Positions 55,020-63,824 of a DNA stretch of 64,000 bases are shown piece after piece. The stretch is from the NCBI RefSeq assembly GCF_005885635.1, contig NZ_VATY01000004.1:248001-312000 (forward strand), given 5' to 3'. This stretch comes from Maribacter algarum (ex Zhang et al. 2020). Its GTDB lineage: Bacteria; Bacteroidota; Bacteroidia; Flavobacteriales; Flavobacteriaceae. The notes beneath the pieces were generated by a model. It did not search any database. It was not told the origin of the DNA and saw only the letters and a list, made by a program, of their open reading frames with translations. How positions within the stretch are numbered: the first letter of the stretch is position 1; each line of letters starts with the position of its first letter. Made by a program: the position numbers and the translations under genes.

Positions 55020-56927
55020 ATGAGTAATTACCATATCAAACATTTAGAAGAATATTTTCAAGTCTATCGGAAATCAGTCCGAAATCCCGAAGGATTTTGG
55101 GAAGAAATTGCTGAGGAGCATTTTGTATGGCGAAAGAAGTGGGACAAGGTTTTGGAATGGGATTTTACCAAACCTGAAATCAAATGGTTTGAAGGGGCTA
55201 AGCTCAACATCACTGAAAATTGTCTAGACCGTCATTTGCCTACTCGAGGAGATAAAACTGCAATTCTTTTTGAACCCAATGACCCAAAAGAAGAAGCCCA
55301 ACATATAAGCTATAAACAATTACATGAACGTGTTTGTCGCATGGCAAATGTTCTTTCAGATCATGGAATTAAAAAAGGAGACCGGGTTTGCATTTATTTA
55401 CCCATGATTCCTGAATTGGCGGTCTCAATTTTGGCTTGTGCGCGAATCGGAGCTATTCATTCTGTAGTTTTCGCTGGCTTTTCTGCAAATGCTCTTTCCA
55501 CTAGAATCAATGATTCGGATTGTAAAATGGTGATTTGTTCCGATGGATCTTATCGTGGAAGTAAAACCATTGATTTAAAAGGAATTGTAGATAAAGGTTT
55601 GGAAGATTGTCCTGGTGTTGAAAATGTTCTGGTCGCAAAACGCATCAATTCCGATATTAAAATGAAAGAGGGAAGAGATAAATGGTTACAGCCACTTCTC
55701 GATAGTGCTTACGCCGATTGCAATGCTGAAATCATGGATGCCGAAGACCCGCTTTTCATTTTATATACTTCAGGTTCTACCGGAAAACCGAAGGGCATGG
55801 TTCATACAACGGCCGGTTATATGGTTTACACTGCTTATACTTTCAAAAATGCATTTCAATACACCGAAAACGATGTCTACTGGTGTTCTGCGGATATCGG
55901 TTGGATTACTGGACATTCTTACATCGTTTACGGACCTTTAGCCAACGGAGCCACTTCAGTGATGTTTGAGGGAGTGCCTTCCTACCCTGATTATGGGCGT
56001 TTTTGGGAAATCATTGAAAAACATAAAGTCAGTCAATTTTATACCGCACCAACGGCCATAAGAGCCTTGGCAAAAGAGAATCTCGATTTTGTAGAAAAAC
56101 ATGATTTATCATCTTTAAAAGTTTTAGGATCTGTAGGGGAACCAATTAATGAAGAAGCCTGGCATTGGTATAATAACAATATTGGTAAGAAGAAAAGTCC
56201 GATTATAGATACATGGTGGCAAACGGAAACGGGTGGAATGATGATTACTCCAATTCCATATGTGACACCCACTACTCCGACGTATGCAACCCTTCCTTTT
56301 ATCGGAATTCAGCCCGCATTGATGGATGAAGAGGGCATAGAAATTAAAGGCAATCAAGTGGATGGGCGTTTATGTATTAAATTCCCCTGGCCATCCATCG
56401 CGAGAACTATTTGGGGTAACCATGACCGATATCGAGACACCTATTTCTCAGCCTATAAAAACATGTATTTCACTGGTGATGGTGCACTTAGAGACGCCGT
56501 AGGTTATTACAGAATTACGGGAAGAGTAGATGACGTAATCATCGTCTCTGGCCATAACTTAGGAACCGCACCTATTGAAGATTCCATCAACGAACATCCT
56601 GCGGTGGCAGAATCAGCTATTGTCGGTTTCCCCCATGACGTAAAAGGAAATGCTTTGTATGGCTATGTAATTCTCAAAGAGACTGGAGAAAGTAGAGATA
56701 GAGATAATCTTCGAAAAGAAATAAACCAACAAATTACAGAACAGATTGGACCAATTGCCAAACTGGATAAGATTCAGTTTGTGCCCGGACTTCCTAAAAC
56801 GCGTAGTGGTAAAATTATGAGGCGTATTTTGAGAAAGATTGCGGGTAAGGATACTTCCAATTTAGGAGATACAAGTACGTTGCTAAATCCTGAAGTTGTA
56901 AAGGATATAATGGATAATGCCCTCTAA
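55020..56927 (+). CDS. acs: acetate--CoA ligase (acetyl-CoA synthetase)
   Basis: The 635-residue ANL-family enzyme converts acetate, ATP and CoA to acetyl-CoA. Motifs: LFILYTSGSTGKPKGMVHT (P-loop), DTWWQTETGGMMITP (acetate pocket, with the Trp typical of Acs), YRITGRVDDVIIVSGHNLGT (hinge) and LPKTRSGKIMRRILRKIAG with the acetylatable lysine near the C-terminus. Full length. It probably works with the upstream symporter pair. Confidence 0.96.
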   Translation: MSNYHIKHLEEYFQVYRKSVRNPEGFWEEIAEEHFVWRKKWDKVLEWDFTKPEIKWFEGAKLNITENCLDRHLPTRGDKTAILFEPNDPKEEAQHISYKQLHERVCRMANVLSDHGIKKGDRVCIYLPMIPELAVSILACARIGAIHSVVFAGFSANALSTRINDSDCKMVICSDGSYRGSKTIDLKGIVDKGLEDCPGVENVLVAKRINSDIKMKEGRDKWLQPLLDSAYADCNAEIMDAEDPLFILYTSGSTGKPKGMVHTTAGYMVYTAYTFKNAFQYTENDVYWCSADIGWITGHSYIVYGPLANGATSVMFEGVPSYPDYGRFWEIIEKHKVSQFYTAPTAIRALAKENLDFVEKHDLSSLKVLGSVGEPINEEAWHWYNNNIGKKKSPIIDTWWQTETGGMMITPIPYVTPTTPTYATLPFIGIQPALMDEEGIEIKGNQVDGRLCIKFPWPSIARTIWGNHDRYRDTYFSAYKNMYFTGDGALRDAVGYYRITGRVDDVIIVSGHNLGTAPIEDSINEHPAVAESAIVGFPHDVKGNALYGYVILKETGESRDRDNLRKEINQQITEQIGPIAKLDKIQFVPGLPKTRSGKIMRRILRKIAGKDTSNLGDTSTLLNPEVVKDIMDNAL

Positions 56928-56966
56928 TCATATTTGTTTTCTATTTTTACATCAAATTAAAAGGGT

Positions 56967-57575
56967 ATGTTGGTTATTGGAATTGCAGGAGGAACCGGCT
57001 GTGGTAAAACCACCGTTGTCAACCAGATTATCAATGAATTACCCGATGAAGAAGTTGGGGTAATTTCTCAGGACTCCTATTACAATGACCTTTCTCATTT
57101 AACGCTTCCTGAAAGACGAGAAACCAATTTTGACCATCCTAATTCCATAGATTTTAAATTACTAGCACAGCATCTAAAAGCTCTTAAAGATGGACACTCT
57201 ATCCAACAACCGGTGTATTCTTTTCTAGAATGTAATCGTAAGGAAGAAACTGTTCCTACACATCCAACCAAAGTATTGATAGTTGAGGGTATTTTGATTC
57301 TAACCAATCCCGAGATACGAGAGATGTGTGACATCAAAATCTTTGTGCATGCCGATTCCGACGAGCGACTTATCCGGAGATTAAAAAGAGACGTCAACGA
57401 ACGTGGGTGGGATTTAGATGAAACTTTGGAAAAGTATCAGACCATTCTCAAACCAATGCATGACCAGTTTATAGAACCCTCCAAAGAGTATGCAGATATT
57501 ATTATTCCCAACAATAAATACAATACAGTTGCCGTAGATATCGTGAGAAGTATTGTCAATGAAAAATTAGTATAA
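56967..57575 (+). CDS. udk: uridine kinase
   Basis: The 202-residue P-loop kinase phosphorylates uridine and cytidine in pyrimidine salvage. GIAGGTGCGKTTVVNQI is the Walker A motif (5-21), ISQDSYYNDLSHL the nucleoside-binding stretch, and FDHPNSIDFKLL, VEGILIL and RRLKRDVNERG follow in the usual order. It is separated from the DivIC-like gene by only 3 bases. Confidence 0.95.
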   Translation: MLVIGIAGGTGCGKTTVVNQIINELPDEEVGVISQDSYYNDLSHLTLPERRETNFDHPNSIDFKLLAQHLKALKDGHSIQQPVYSFLECNRKEETVPTHPTKVLIVEGILILTNPEIREMCDIKIFVHADSDERLIRRLKRDVNERGWDLDETLEKYQTILKPMHDQFIEPSKEYADIIIPNNKYNTVAVDIVRSIVNEKLV

Positions 57576-57578
57576 TTT

Positions 57579-57926
57579 ATGGCTTGGAAGGATTTCAAAA
57601 AAAGCAAATGGTTCAAAATAGCTACTATTTTTAGTAGCATCTACGTTTTGATTCTTACCGCTTTTGTGGTGTGGATGGTCTTTTTTGACACTAATTCCCT
57701 GCGCATTCATATGGAACTCAAGCGCGAAATAGACAACCTTGAAAAGCAAAAGGAATACCTGAAGGAGCAGATTGAAAGCGATAAGAAGATTATTGAAAAA
57801 CTGTCCGACCCGGAAGAACTGGAGAAATTTGCACGGGAACAATACTATTTGAAGAAAAAGAATGAAGAAATCTATCTTATTGAGTATGAAGATAGTTTAA
57901 AATTGAAACAAAAAAAGAACGATTAA
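57579..57926 (+). CDS. FtsB/DivIC-type septum formation initiator protein
   Basis: A 115-residue protein with a short basic cytoplasmic N-terminus, one membrane helix (about 14-35, IATIFSSIYVLILTAFVVWM), then a coiled coil (about 43-78) and the family segment LSDPEELEKFAREQYYLKKKNEEIYLI. This is the FtsB/DivIC layout; the protein should join the division complex with FtsQ and FtsL. It directly follows udk. The 179-base spacer after it (57927-58105) precedes parA and shows no clear promoter or parS site. Confidence 0.9.
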   Translation: MAWKDFKKSKWFKIATIFSSIYVLILTAFVVWMVFFDTNSLRIHMELKREIDNLEKQKEYLKEQIESDKKIIEKLSDPEELEKFAREQYYLKKKNEEIYLIEYEDSLKLKQKKND

Positions 57927-58105
57927 CCGTTTAAAAAATCGATATACTCACCTCATTTTAAGCCAACTAAACTCCTTCTCCTACTCAGACTCAAAACTTT
58001 AACTCAATTTAACGCAAGACACGATAGTTATTCACTTTCTGTTAACAAAATTCGCCGAATAGCATCGTAAATAATTGTATTTTTACGGGCTAACTTAACA
58101 TACCT

Positions 58106-58879
58106 ATGGGCAAAATTATTGCAATTGCGAATCAGAAGGGAGGAGTAGGTAAAACCACAACAACCGTAAATTTAGCTGCTGCGTTAGGGGTACTCGAAAA
58201 GAAAGTACTGCTGATTGATGCAGATCCACAGGCGAATGCTACATCTGGCTTAGGCATAGATGTAGATAGTATCGAACTGGGAACGTATCAGTTACTTGAG
58301 CATACGAAAACTGCTGAAGAAACTATACTAGAAACATCATCACCAAATGTTGATTTGATTCCCTCGCACATTGATTTAGTTGCCATAGAGATTGAGCTGG
58401 TCGACAAAGATGAGCGTGAATACATGATGAAGAAGGCCATTACAGACTTAAAAAACAAATACGATTATATACTTATAGATTGTGCGCCTTCGCTTGGTCT
58501 TTTGACCTTGAACGCTTTGACCGCCGCTGATTCCGTAATGATTCCCATTCAGTGTGAGTATTTTGCACTTGAAGGTCTTGGGAAGCTTTTAAATACTGTA
58601 AAGAGCATCCAGAAAATCCATAATCCTGATTTAGATATTGAGGGTATGCTCTTAACCATGTACGATTCGAGATTACGGCTTTCAAACCAAGTAGTTGAAG
58701 AGGTTCGAAAGCATTTTGAAGACATGGTTTTCGAAACGGTCATTCAAAGAAATGTGCGTCTAAGCGAAGCACCTAGTTATGGAGAAAGTATTATCAAGTA
58801 CGACGCGAGTAGCAAGGGTGCCGCAAATTATTTGAATTTGGCAAATGAAGTAGTAAAGAAAAATAAGGAAGTAGTATAA
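58106..58879 (+). CDS. parA: ParA family chromosome-partitioning ATPase
   Basis: The 257-residue deviant Walker ATPase has IIAIANQKGGVGKTTTTVNL at the N-terminus, LLIDADPQANATSGLG, and DYILIDCAPSLGLLTLNAL (Walker B). No N-terminal regulatory helix-turn-helix is present, which fits a chromosomal Soj type. It starts a run of genes followed by parB with no gap, and binds DNA and ParB to segregate origins. Confidence 0.96.
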   Translation: MGKIIAIANQKGGVGKTTTTVNLAAALGVLEKKVLLIDADPQANATSGLGIDVDSIELGTYQLLEHTKTAEETILETSSPNVDLIPSHIDLVAIEIELVDKDEREYMMKKAITDLKNKYDYILIDCAPSLGLLTLNALTAADSVMIPIQCEYFALEGLGKLLNTVKSIQKIHNPDLDIEGMLLTMYDSRLRLSNQVVEEVRKHFEDMVFETVIQRNVRLSEAPSYGESIIKYDASSKGAANYLNLANEVVKKNKEVV

Positions 58880-59776
58880 ATGGCGAAAGCAACTAGAAAA
58901 CAAGCCTTAGGACGGGGACTCTCGGCATTATTGAAGGACCCTGAAAATGACATTCAATCTGCGTCAGACAAGAATGCTGATAAAGTTGTTGGGAATATCG
59001 TTGAATTGGATATCGATTCTATAGAAGTAAATCCGTTTCAACCGAGATCTCATTTTAATGACGAAGCCTTACAAGAATTAGCATCCTCCATTCGTGAACT
59101 AGGCGTAATACAACCCATTACAGTTCGAAAACTGGATTTCAATAAATTCCAATTGGTTTCTGGGGAAAGAAGATATAGAGCTTCGAAACTTGTTGGTTTA
59201 GAGACCATTCCCGCATATATTCGTATTGCGAATGACCAAGAGTCTTTAGAAATGGCCCTGGTTGAAAACATTCAGCGCCAAGATTTAGACCCGATTGAAA
59301 TTGCACTTTCCTATCAACGTTTGATTGACGAAATACAGTTGACTCAAGAAAAACTAAGTGACCGTGTTGGAAAGAAGCGTTCCACTATTGCAAACTATAT
59401 GCGCCTTCTCAAGTTGGACCCTATTATTCAAACAGGAATCCGTGATGGATTTGTGAGCATGGGGCATGGGCGAGCTTTGGTAAACATGGAAACCAAAGAA
59501 GACCAGATTGCGATTTATGAAAAAATAGTAGGTAATAATCTTTCCGTTCGAGATACAGAGCGTTTGGTCAAAGCGCATCATGAAGGATTGAGTTCTACTC
59601 CTTTAGGAAAAAAAGCCACTCCCGAATTTATAAAAACTGCTAAAGATGAAATTACCAATCATCTGTCTTCAAAAGTAGTCATTCAAGCTTCGGAAAATGG
59701 AAAAGGAAAAATAACCATCCCATTTCAATCAGAAGAAGAATTTTTACGAATAAAAAAATTACTCCTTGGTAAGTAG
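58880..59776 (+). CDS. parB: ParB/Spo0J family partition protein (CTPase)
   Basis: The 298-residue protein shows LGRGLSALL at the N-terminus (ParA-stimulating region), the CTP-binding motifs VNPFQPR and SGERRYRASKL, VENIQRQDLDPIE, a helix-turn-helix (about 150-185, LSDRVGKKRSTIANYMRLLK) that would bind parS, and a C-terminal dimer domain. It begins immediately after the parA stop and overlaps the next gene by 11 bases. I did not find a parS-like TGTTTCACGTGAAACA in the window. Confidence 0.96.
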   Translation: MAKATRKQALGRGLSALLKDPENDIQSASDKNADKVVGNIVELDIDSIEVNPFQPRSHFNDEALQELASSIRELGVIQPITVRKLDFNKFQLVSGERRYRASKLVGLETIPAYIRIANDQESLEMALVENIQRQDLDPIEIALSYQRLIDEIQLTQEKLSDRVGKKRSTIANYMRLLKLDPIIQTGIRDGFVSMGHGRALVNMETKEDQIAIYEKIVGNNLSVRDTERLVKAHHEGLSSTPLGKKATPEFIKTAKDEITNHLSSKVVIQASENGKGKITIPFQSEEEFLRIKKLLLGK

Positions 59777-60428
59777 GCAATTCATTATTTCTTTTGTTTT
59801 TGTACTTTCCGCATTCATAAGTTGGGGGCAAGAAGAAGATATTGATAATCCCGCAGTAGATTCTCTCAAAACTGATTTGAAAGGTGAAGGCTTTGTAATT
59901 GATACACTGGTCTCGAAAAGACGAAGTTTAAATCCGCTTGCACCTGCGAAGGCTGGTTTTTATTCCGCTGTTTTACCAGGTTTAGGACAGATTTACAATA
60001 AACGCTACTGGAAAGTTCCGATTGTTTGGGCTGCTATTGGAGGTGGCGCTTATGCATACGTAAACTTCGATAACAGATACAATGCATTTCGCACAGCATT
60101 TAAAAGAAGGAAGGCCGGCTTTACTGATGATGAATTCTATGACTTAAGACTAGAACCAGGGGAAGTGACTACTAGAACTACCCCAGAAATTGATGACCAA
60201 CGTTTAGAAAGACTGCAAAATGACCGACAGAACGACCGTGATTTGGCGCTATTAGCTACTATTGTTTTATATGCTTTAAATGTCGTGGATGCCAACGTGG
60301 ATGCCCATTTAAAACAGTTTAATATTGATGATGATTTAAGTATGGATATGGAGTTTCAACCTTACCTAGAAGTAAACCCCATAACTACCGACCCGCATTA
60401 CGGTATGGCTTTAATCGTAAAGTTTTAA
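59766..60428 (+). CDS. DUF5683 domain-containing membrane protein
   Basis: The 220 residues begin at a TTG (59766) inside the end of parB, followed by a signal peptide (FIISFVFVLSAFISWG). The DUF5683 part has FYSAVLPGLGQIYNKRYWKVPIVWAAIGGGAYAY, with one or two hydrophobic segments, and a second one near 155-170 (ALLATIVLYALNVVDANVDAHL). The function is unknown. Its position between parB and dapB is one I associate with Flavobacteriaceae in general. Confidence 0.85.
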   Translation: MVSRQFIISFVFVLSAFISWGQEEDIDNPAVDSLKTDLKGEGFVIDTLVSKRRSLNPLAPAKAGFYSAVLPGLGQIYNKRYWKVPIVWAAIGGGAYAYVNFDNRYNAFRTAFKRRKAGFTDDEFYDLRLEPGEVTTRTTPEIDDQRLERLQNDRQNDRDLALLATIVLYALNVVDANVDAHLKQFNIDDDLSMDMEFQPYLEVNPITTDPHYGMALIVKF

Positions 60429-60430
60429 AG

Positions 60431-61129
60431 ATGAAAATTGCATTATTTGGTTACGGAAAAATGGGGAAAATGATTGAGCAAGTTGCTCAACAACGAGGTC
60501 ATACCATTGTTGCAAAGGTAGATGTGGATACTATTGACATTGATTTCTCATCGATGGATGTAGCCATAGATTTTAGTATGCCAGATGCTGCTTTTGGAAA
60601 TATTTCTAACTGCATAGAAAATAATGTTCCTATAATATCGGGAACTACAGGGTGGCTTCAAAACTATGATAAGGCTATCGCTTTATGTAACGAAAAAAGA
60701 GGGGCTTTCATATACGCTTCCAACTTTAGTTTAGGTGTGAATGTTTTTTTTGAACTCAATTCCTACCTCGCCAAAATGATGAAAAACTTGGAACAGTATG
60801 AGGTTTCAATGGAAGAAATACACCATACTCAAAAATTGGATGCTCCTAGCGGAACGGCCATTACATTGGCTAAAGGTGTAATTGAGCATACCAATTATGA
60901 ACATTGGAAGCTAGATGAAGGAAAGGAAAAAGAAATTCCCATTACCTCCAAAAGAATAGGCGTTACACCTGGTACACATACGGTGGTTTATAATAGCAAA
61001 GTAGATACGATTGACATCAAACATACGGCCCATAACCGAGAGGGCTTTGCCCACGGAGCAGTTATTGCGGCAGAATGGCTGGTGGGTAAAACCGGAGTTT
61101 TTTCAATGAAAGATGTTTTAGGATTATAA
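60431..61129 (+). CDS. dapB: 4-hydroxy-tetrahydrodipicolinate reductase
   Basis: The 232-residue enzyme reduces 4-hydroxy-tetrahydrodipicolinate in the diaminopimelate/lysine pathway. GYGKMGKMIEQ (8-18) is the nucleotide-binding turn, IISGTTGW, NFSLGVNVFFELN, and EEIHHTQKLDAPSGTA carries the catalytic His pair and Lys. It is shorter than the E. coli enzyme (273 residues), as I recall for Bacteroidota forms. It follows the DUF5683 gene by 2 bases. Confidence 0.95.
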   Translation: MKIALFGYGKMGKMIEQVAQQRGHTIVAKVDVDTIDIDFSSMDVAIDFSMPDAAFGNISNCIENNVPIISGTTGWLQNYDKAIALCNEKRGAFIYASNFSLGVNVFFELNSYLAKMMKNLEQYEVSMEEIHHTQKLDAPSGTAITLAKGVIEHTNYEHWKLDEGKEKEIPITSKRIGVTPGTHTVVYNSKVDTIDIKHTAHNREGFAHGAVIAAEWLVGKTGVFSMKDVLGL

Positions 61130-61162
61130 AAATTAACCATCCAACATAAATAACAAACAAAG

Positions 61163-62872
61163 ATGGACACAACACAATGGCTCATATTTATTCTTATTAT
61201 TCAAGTCATTCACTTTTTAGGAACTTGGAAACTTTATGTAAAAGCAGGAAGAAAGGCATGGGAAGCAGCTGTTCCTGTCTATAATGCTATCGTTTTGATG
61301 CAAATCATCAATCGTCCGAAGTGGTGGGTGATTTTGTTATTTATACCCATTATCAATTTATTGATGTTTCCCGTTATATGGGTGGAAACCATTCGAAGTT
61401 TTGGACGCACCAGTTTACCAGAAACTTGGTTGGTCATTCTTACCTTAGGTTTTTACATTTACTATGTCAATTATAAACTAGATGTTGAACATGTAAAGGA
61501 AAGAAGTCTCCACCCAAGAAGTGTTGCAGGTGAATGGGTAAGTTCAATAGTTTTTGCTATTGTAGCCGCAACCTTAGTCCACACTTATTTTATTCAACCT
61601 TATGTAATTCCCACTGGGTCTTTAGAACGCACCTTGCGCATAGGGGATTTGTTATTTGTCAGCAAGTTTCATTATGGGGCCAGAACACCTATGACAGCTG
61701 TTGCAGCTCCAATGGTGCATGATACGCTTCCCTTGGTTGGATTGCCCTCTTACATCAGAAAACCACAAATTCCATACTTCCGATTACCAGGATTCAAGGA
61801 TATAAAAAGAAAAGAAATCGTTGTTTTTAGCTGGCCCGCGGATACCGTGCGCCAATTTCATAAAAGAGAGGCCGGAGTAATAAAACCCATCGATAAAAAA
61901 TCAAACTATGTCAAGCGTTGTGTAGGTCTTCCTGGAGATTCTTTACAGATTATTGATGGCTACGTATATGCAAATGGAAAACAGCTAGAATTACCCGACC
62001 GAGCTAAGCCCATGTACAATCACGTAGTTACTGTAGATAAAAACATCAATAATTACATCAGAATACTTGGCAGGGAAAATTTAAGTGGGCTAGTTACACA
62101 AATACCGGTAAGTGTATTAGATGAAGAAAGACCCAAACAGATTGTGCAAGCTCTAAAATTAAATGAAATTAGAAGAGACTCATCATATGTTTATTTCGCC
62201 GGTCAGATTGGTGATCAAAGAGCAATTGATATACTGAAAAGTAAAACGGCCGCAAATATGGCCTTGGTCAATTTGGTGGCTGAAGACGTAAAAGGTTTAG
62301 TAAAAAAGAATGGCATTGTTTCAATTGAACGTTTCAATGAGAAAAATCCCCATACACGGGTTTTTCCTCATGATAGATCACATGCGGGAACTGTGGATAA
62401 TTTTGGTCCATTCTATATACCTAAGCGAGGTGCTACAATTCCACTCACTGTAAGTACTTTGCCTTGGTATAAAAAGATAATAAAAGATTACGAACACAAT
62501 ACCTTAAGCGTAAAAGGAAATCAAGTACTTTTAAACGGTGAAGTGGCCAGTTCTTATACCTTTAAACAAGACTATTATTGGATGATGGGTGATAATCGCC
62601 ATAGTTCAGAAGATAGCCGAATGTGGGGATATGTGCCGGAAAACCATATCGTAGGTACTCCCATTTTTATATGGATGAGCTTTGACAATTTTGTCGATGC
62701 CAAAGGCAATATGAACAAACCTTGGAAGTGGAAACCGCGCTGGGACCGTATTTTCACAACCGTAAATGGCACTGGAGAACCAGTTTCCTATTTCAAATAC
62801 TTTTTGATTGCCTTAGCTGGATGGTTTGCATTTGACTTCTTTAGAAAGAAACGGAAACAGAAGAAAAGTTAA
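61163..62872 (+). CDS. lepB: signal peptidase I (long Bacteroidota form, DUF5684-like N-terminus)
   Basis: The 569 residues include an N-terminal membrane region of about 115 residues like DUF5684 (AGRKAWEAAVPVYNAI, then several helices), then the S26 peptidase: VIPTGSLERTLRIGD with the nucleophile Ser153, YVKRCVGLPGDSLQI with the general base Lys251, and MMGDNRHSSEDSRMWG near 475. More than 200 residues separate the Lys box from the last box, much longer than in proteobacterial LepB. The residue after the catalytic Ser is Leu rather than the usual Met. It removes signal peptides from exported proteins. It lies 33 bases after dapB. Confidence 0.94.
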   Translation: MDTTQWLIFILIIQVIHFLGTWKLYVKAGRKAWEAAVPVYNAIVLMQIINRPKWWVILLFIPIINLLMFPVIWVETIRSFGRTSLPETWLVILTLGFYIYYVNYKLDVEHVKERSLHPRSVAGEWVSSIVFAIVAATLVHTYFIQPYVIPTGSLERTLRIGDLLFVSKFHYGARTPMTAVAAPMVHDTLPLVGLPSYIRKPQIPYFRLPGFKDIKRKEIVVFSWPADTVRQFHKREAGVIKPIDKKSNYVKRCVGLPGDSLQIIDGYVYANGKQLELPDRAKPMYNHVVTVDKNINNYIRILGRENLSGLVTQIPVSVLDEERPKQIVQALKLNEIRRDSSYVYFAGQIGDQRAIDILKSKTAANMALVNLVAEDVKGLVKKNGIVSIERFNEKNPHTRVFPHDRSHAGTVDNFGPFYIPKRGATIPLTVSTLPWYKKIIKDYEHNTLSVKGNQVLLNGEVASSYTFKQDYYWMMGDNRHSSEDSRMWGYVPENHIVGTPIFIWMSFDNFVDAKGNMNKPWKWKPRWDRIFTTVNGTGEPVSYFKYFLIALAGWFAFDFFRKKRKQKKS

Positions 62873-62878
62873 TTTTCC

Positions 62879-63511
62879 GTGATTCATCTTTTACACCCTG
62901 CCTATATTCCGAACATTGCAACTTTCGCGGTGATTGCTCAAAATGAAGTGCGTTGGGAAGTATGGGATAATTTTCAAAAACAGACCTATCGGAATAGAGC
63001 CTATATCTGTACGGATCGCGGAAAATTGATGCTCAATATTCCCATACAACATGTAGGAAAAAATCAAGGTAGACAGTTATACAAAGATGTAAAAATAGAA
63101 AACGAGTATAAATGGCAACGTCAACATTGGCGGGCTTTGCAAACTGCTTATCGGACCTCTCCTTATTTTGAGTTTTACGAAGATGAAATCGCCCCGTTGT
63201 ATACCAAAGAATACGATTACCTCCTAGATTACAATTTAAAGTCCATTGAAATCATTAGCAATTGTCTTCAAATTAATATGCCCAATTTAAAGACAGGTAA
63301 ATTTGAGTTAAACCCCAAAACAGTAAGTGATGACCGATTTTTGGTGGAGGCGAAAAAGCGACTAGATTTTGTTCAGCCAGAATATGTTCAGGTTTTCGGT
63401 GACCGCCACGGATTTATTGAAAATATGAGCGTACTAGATCTGTTATTTAATGAAGGTACCAATGCCTTGTCCTACTTAAAAGCTCTGAATATAAAGCCTT
63501 TAAATGTTTAG
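62879..63511 (+). CDS. WbqC family protein
   Basis: The 210-residue protein starts at a GTG (62879), 6 bases after lepB. The N-terminus HLLHPAYIPNIATFAVIAQN and the later NRAYICTDRGKLMLNIPIQH, WRALQTAYRTSPYFEFY and FVQPEYVQVFGDRHGFIENMSVLDLLF are the WbqC/WbqC-like family signature. Family members occur in polysaccharide biosynthesis clusters, but no reaction is established. It overlaps the DUF6122 gene by 8 bases. Confidence 0.88.
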   Translation: MIHLLHPAYIPNIATFAVIAQNEVRWEVWDNFQKQTYRNRAYICTDRGKLMLNIPIQHVGKNQGRQLYKDVKIENEYKWQRQHWRALQTAYRTSPYFEFYEDEIAPLYTKEYDYLLDYNLKSIEIISNCLQINMPNLKTGKFELNPKTVSDDRFLVEAKKRLDFVQPEYVQVFGDRHGFIENMSVLDLLFNEGTNALSYLKALNIKPLNV

Positions 63512-63824
63512 GTTTTTTATCCACTATGGAATTCACTTCATTGTTCCAATAGCAATAGGATTACTCTTTTTCAAAGAAAATAGAGAGACAGCAATCATTA
63601 TTTTACTTGCAGGTATTTTAATCGATATAGATCATTTGTTGGCGAGTCCGATTTTTGACCCAAATCGCTGTAGCATTGATTTTCATCCTTTACATACGTA
63701 TTGGGCCATTGGAATATATGTTGCACTATTATTCTTCAAAAAGACTAGAATCTTCGGAATTGCTTTGCTTATTCATATTCTGGCGGATCTAGTGGACTGC
63801 TATCTTCTTCTGGGGAGATGGTAA
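63504..63824 (+). CDS. DUF6122 family membrane protein
   Basis: A 106-residue protein with about four hydrophobic segments and the conserved polar motifs LIDIDHLLA, FHPLHTYWAIG and LIHILADLVDCY, a pattern of Asp and His within membrane helices like YdjM/metal-dependent hydrolase-like membrane proteins. The function is unknown. It overlaps the wbqC stop by 8 bases and ends inside the convergent gene that enters from the right edge (56-base overlap). Confidence 0.8.
   Translation: MFRFFIHYGIHFIVPIAIGLLFFKENRETAIIILLAGILIDIDHLLASPIFDPNRCSIDFHPLHTYWAIGIYVALLFFKKTRIFGIALLIHILADLVDCYLLLGRW

Noticed and set aside
57927-58105. Possible parS or promoter before parA
   Set aside because: No TGTTTCACGTGAAACA-like site and no exact TAnnTTTG box; only an imperfect CGTAAA/TTTACG pair near 58065-58086.
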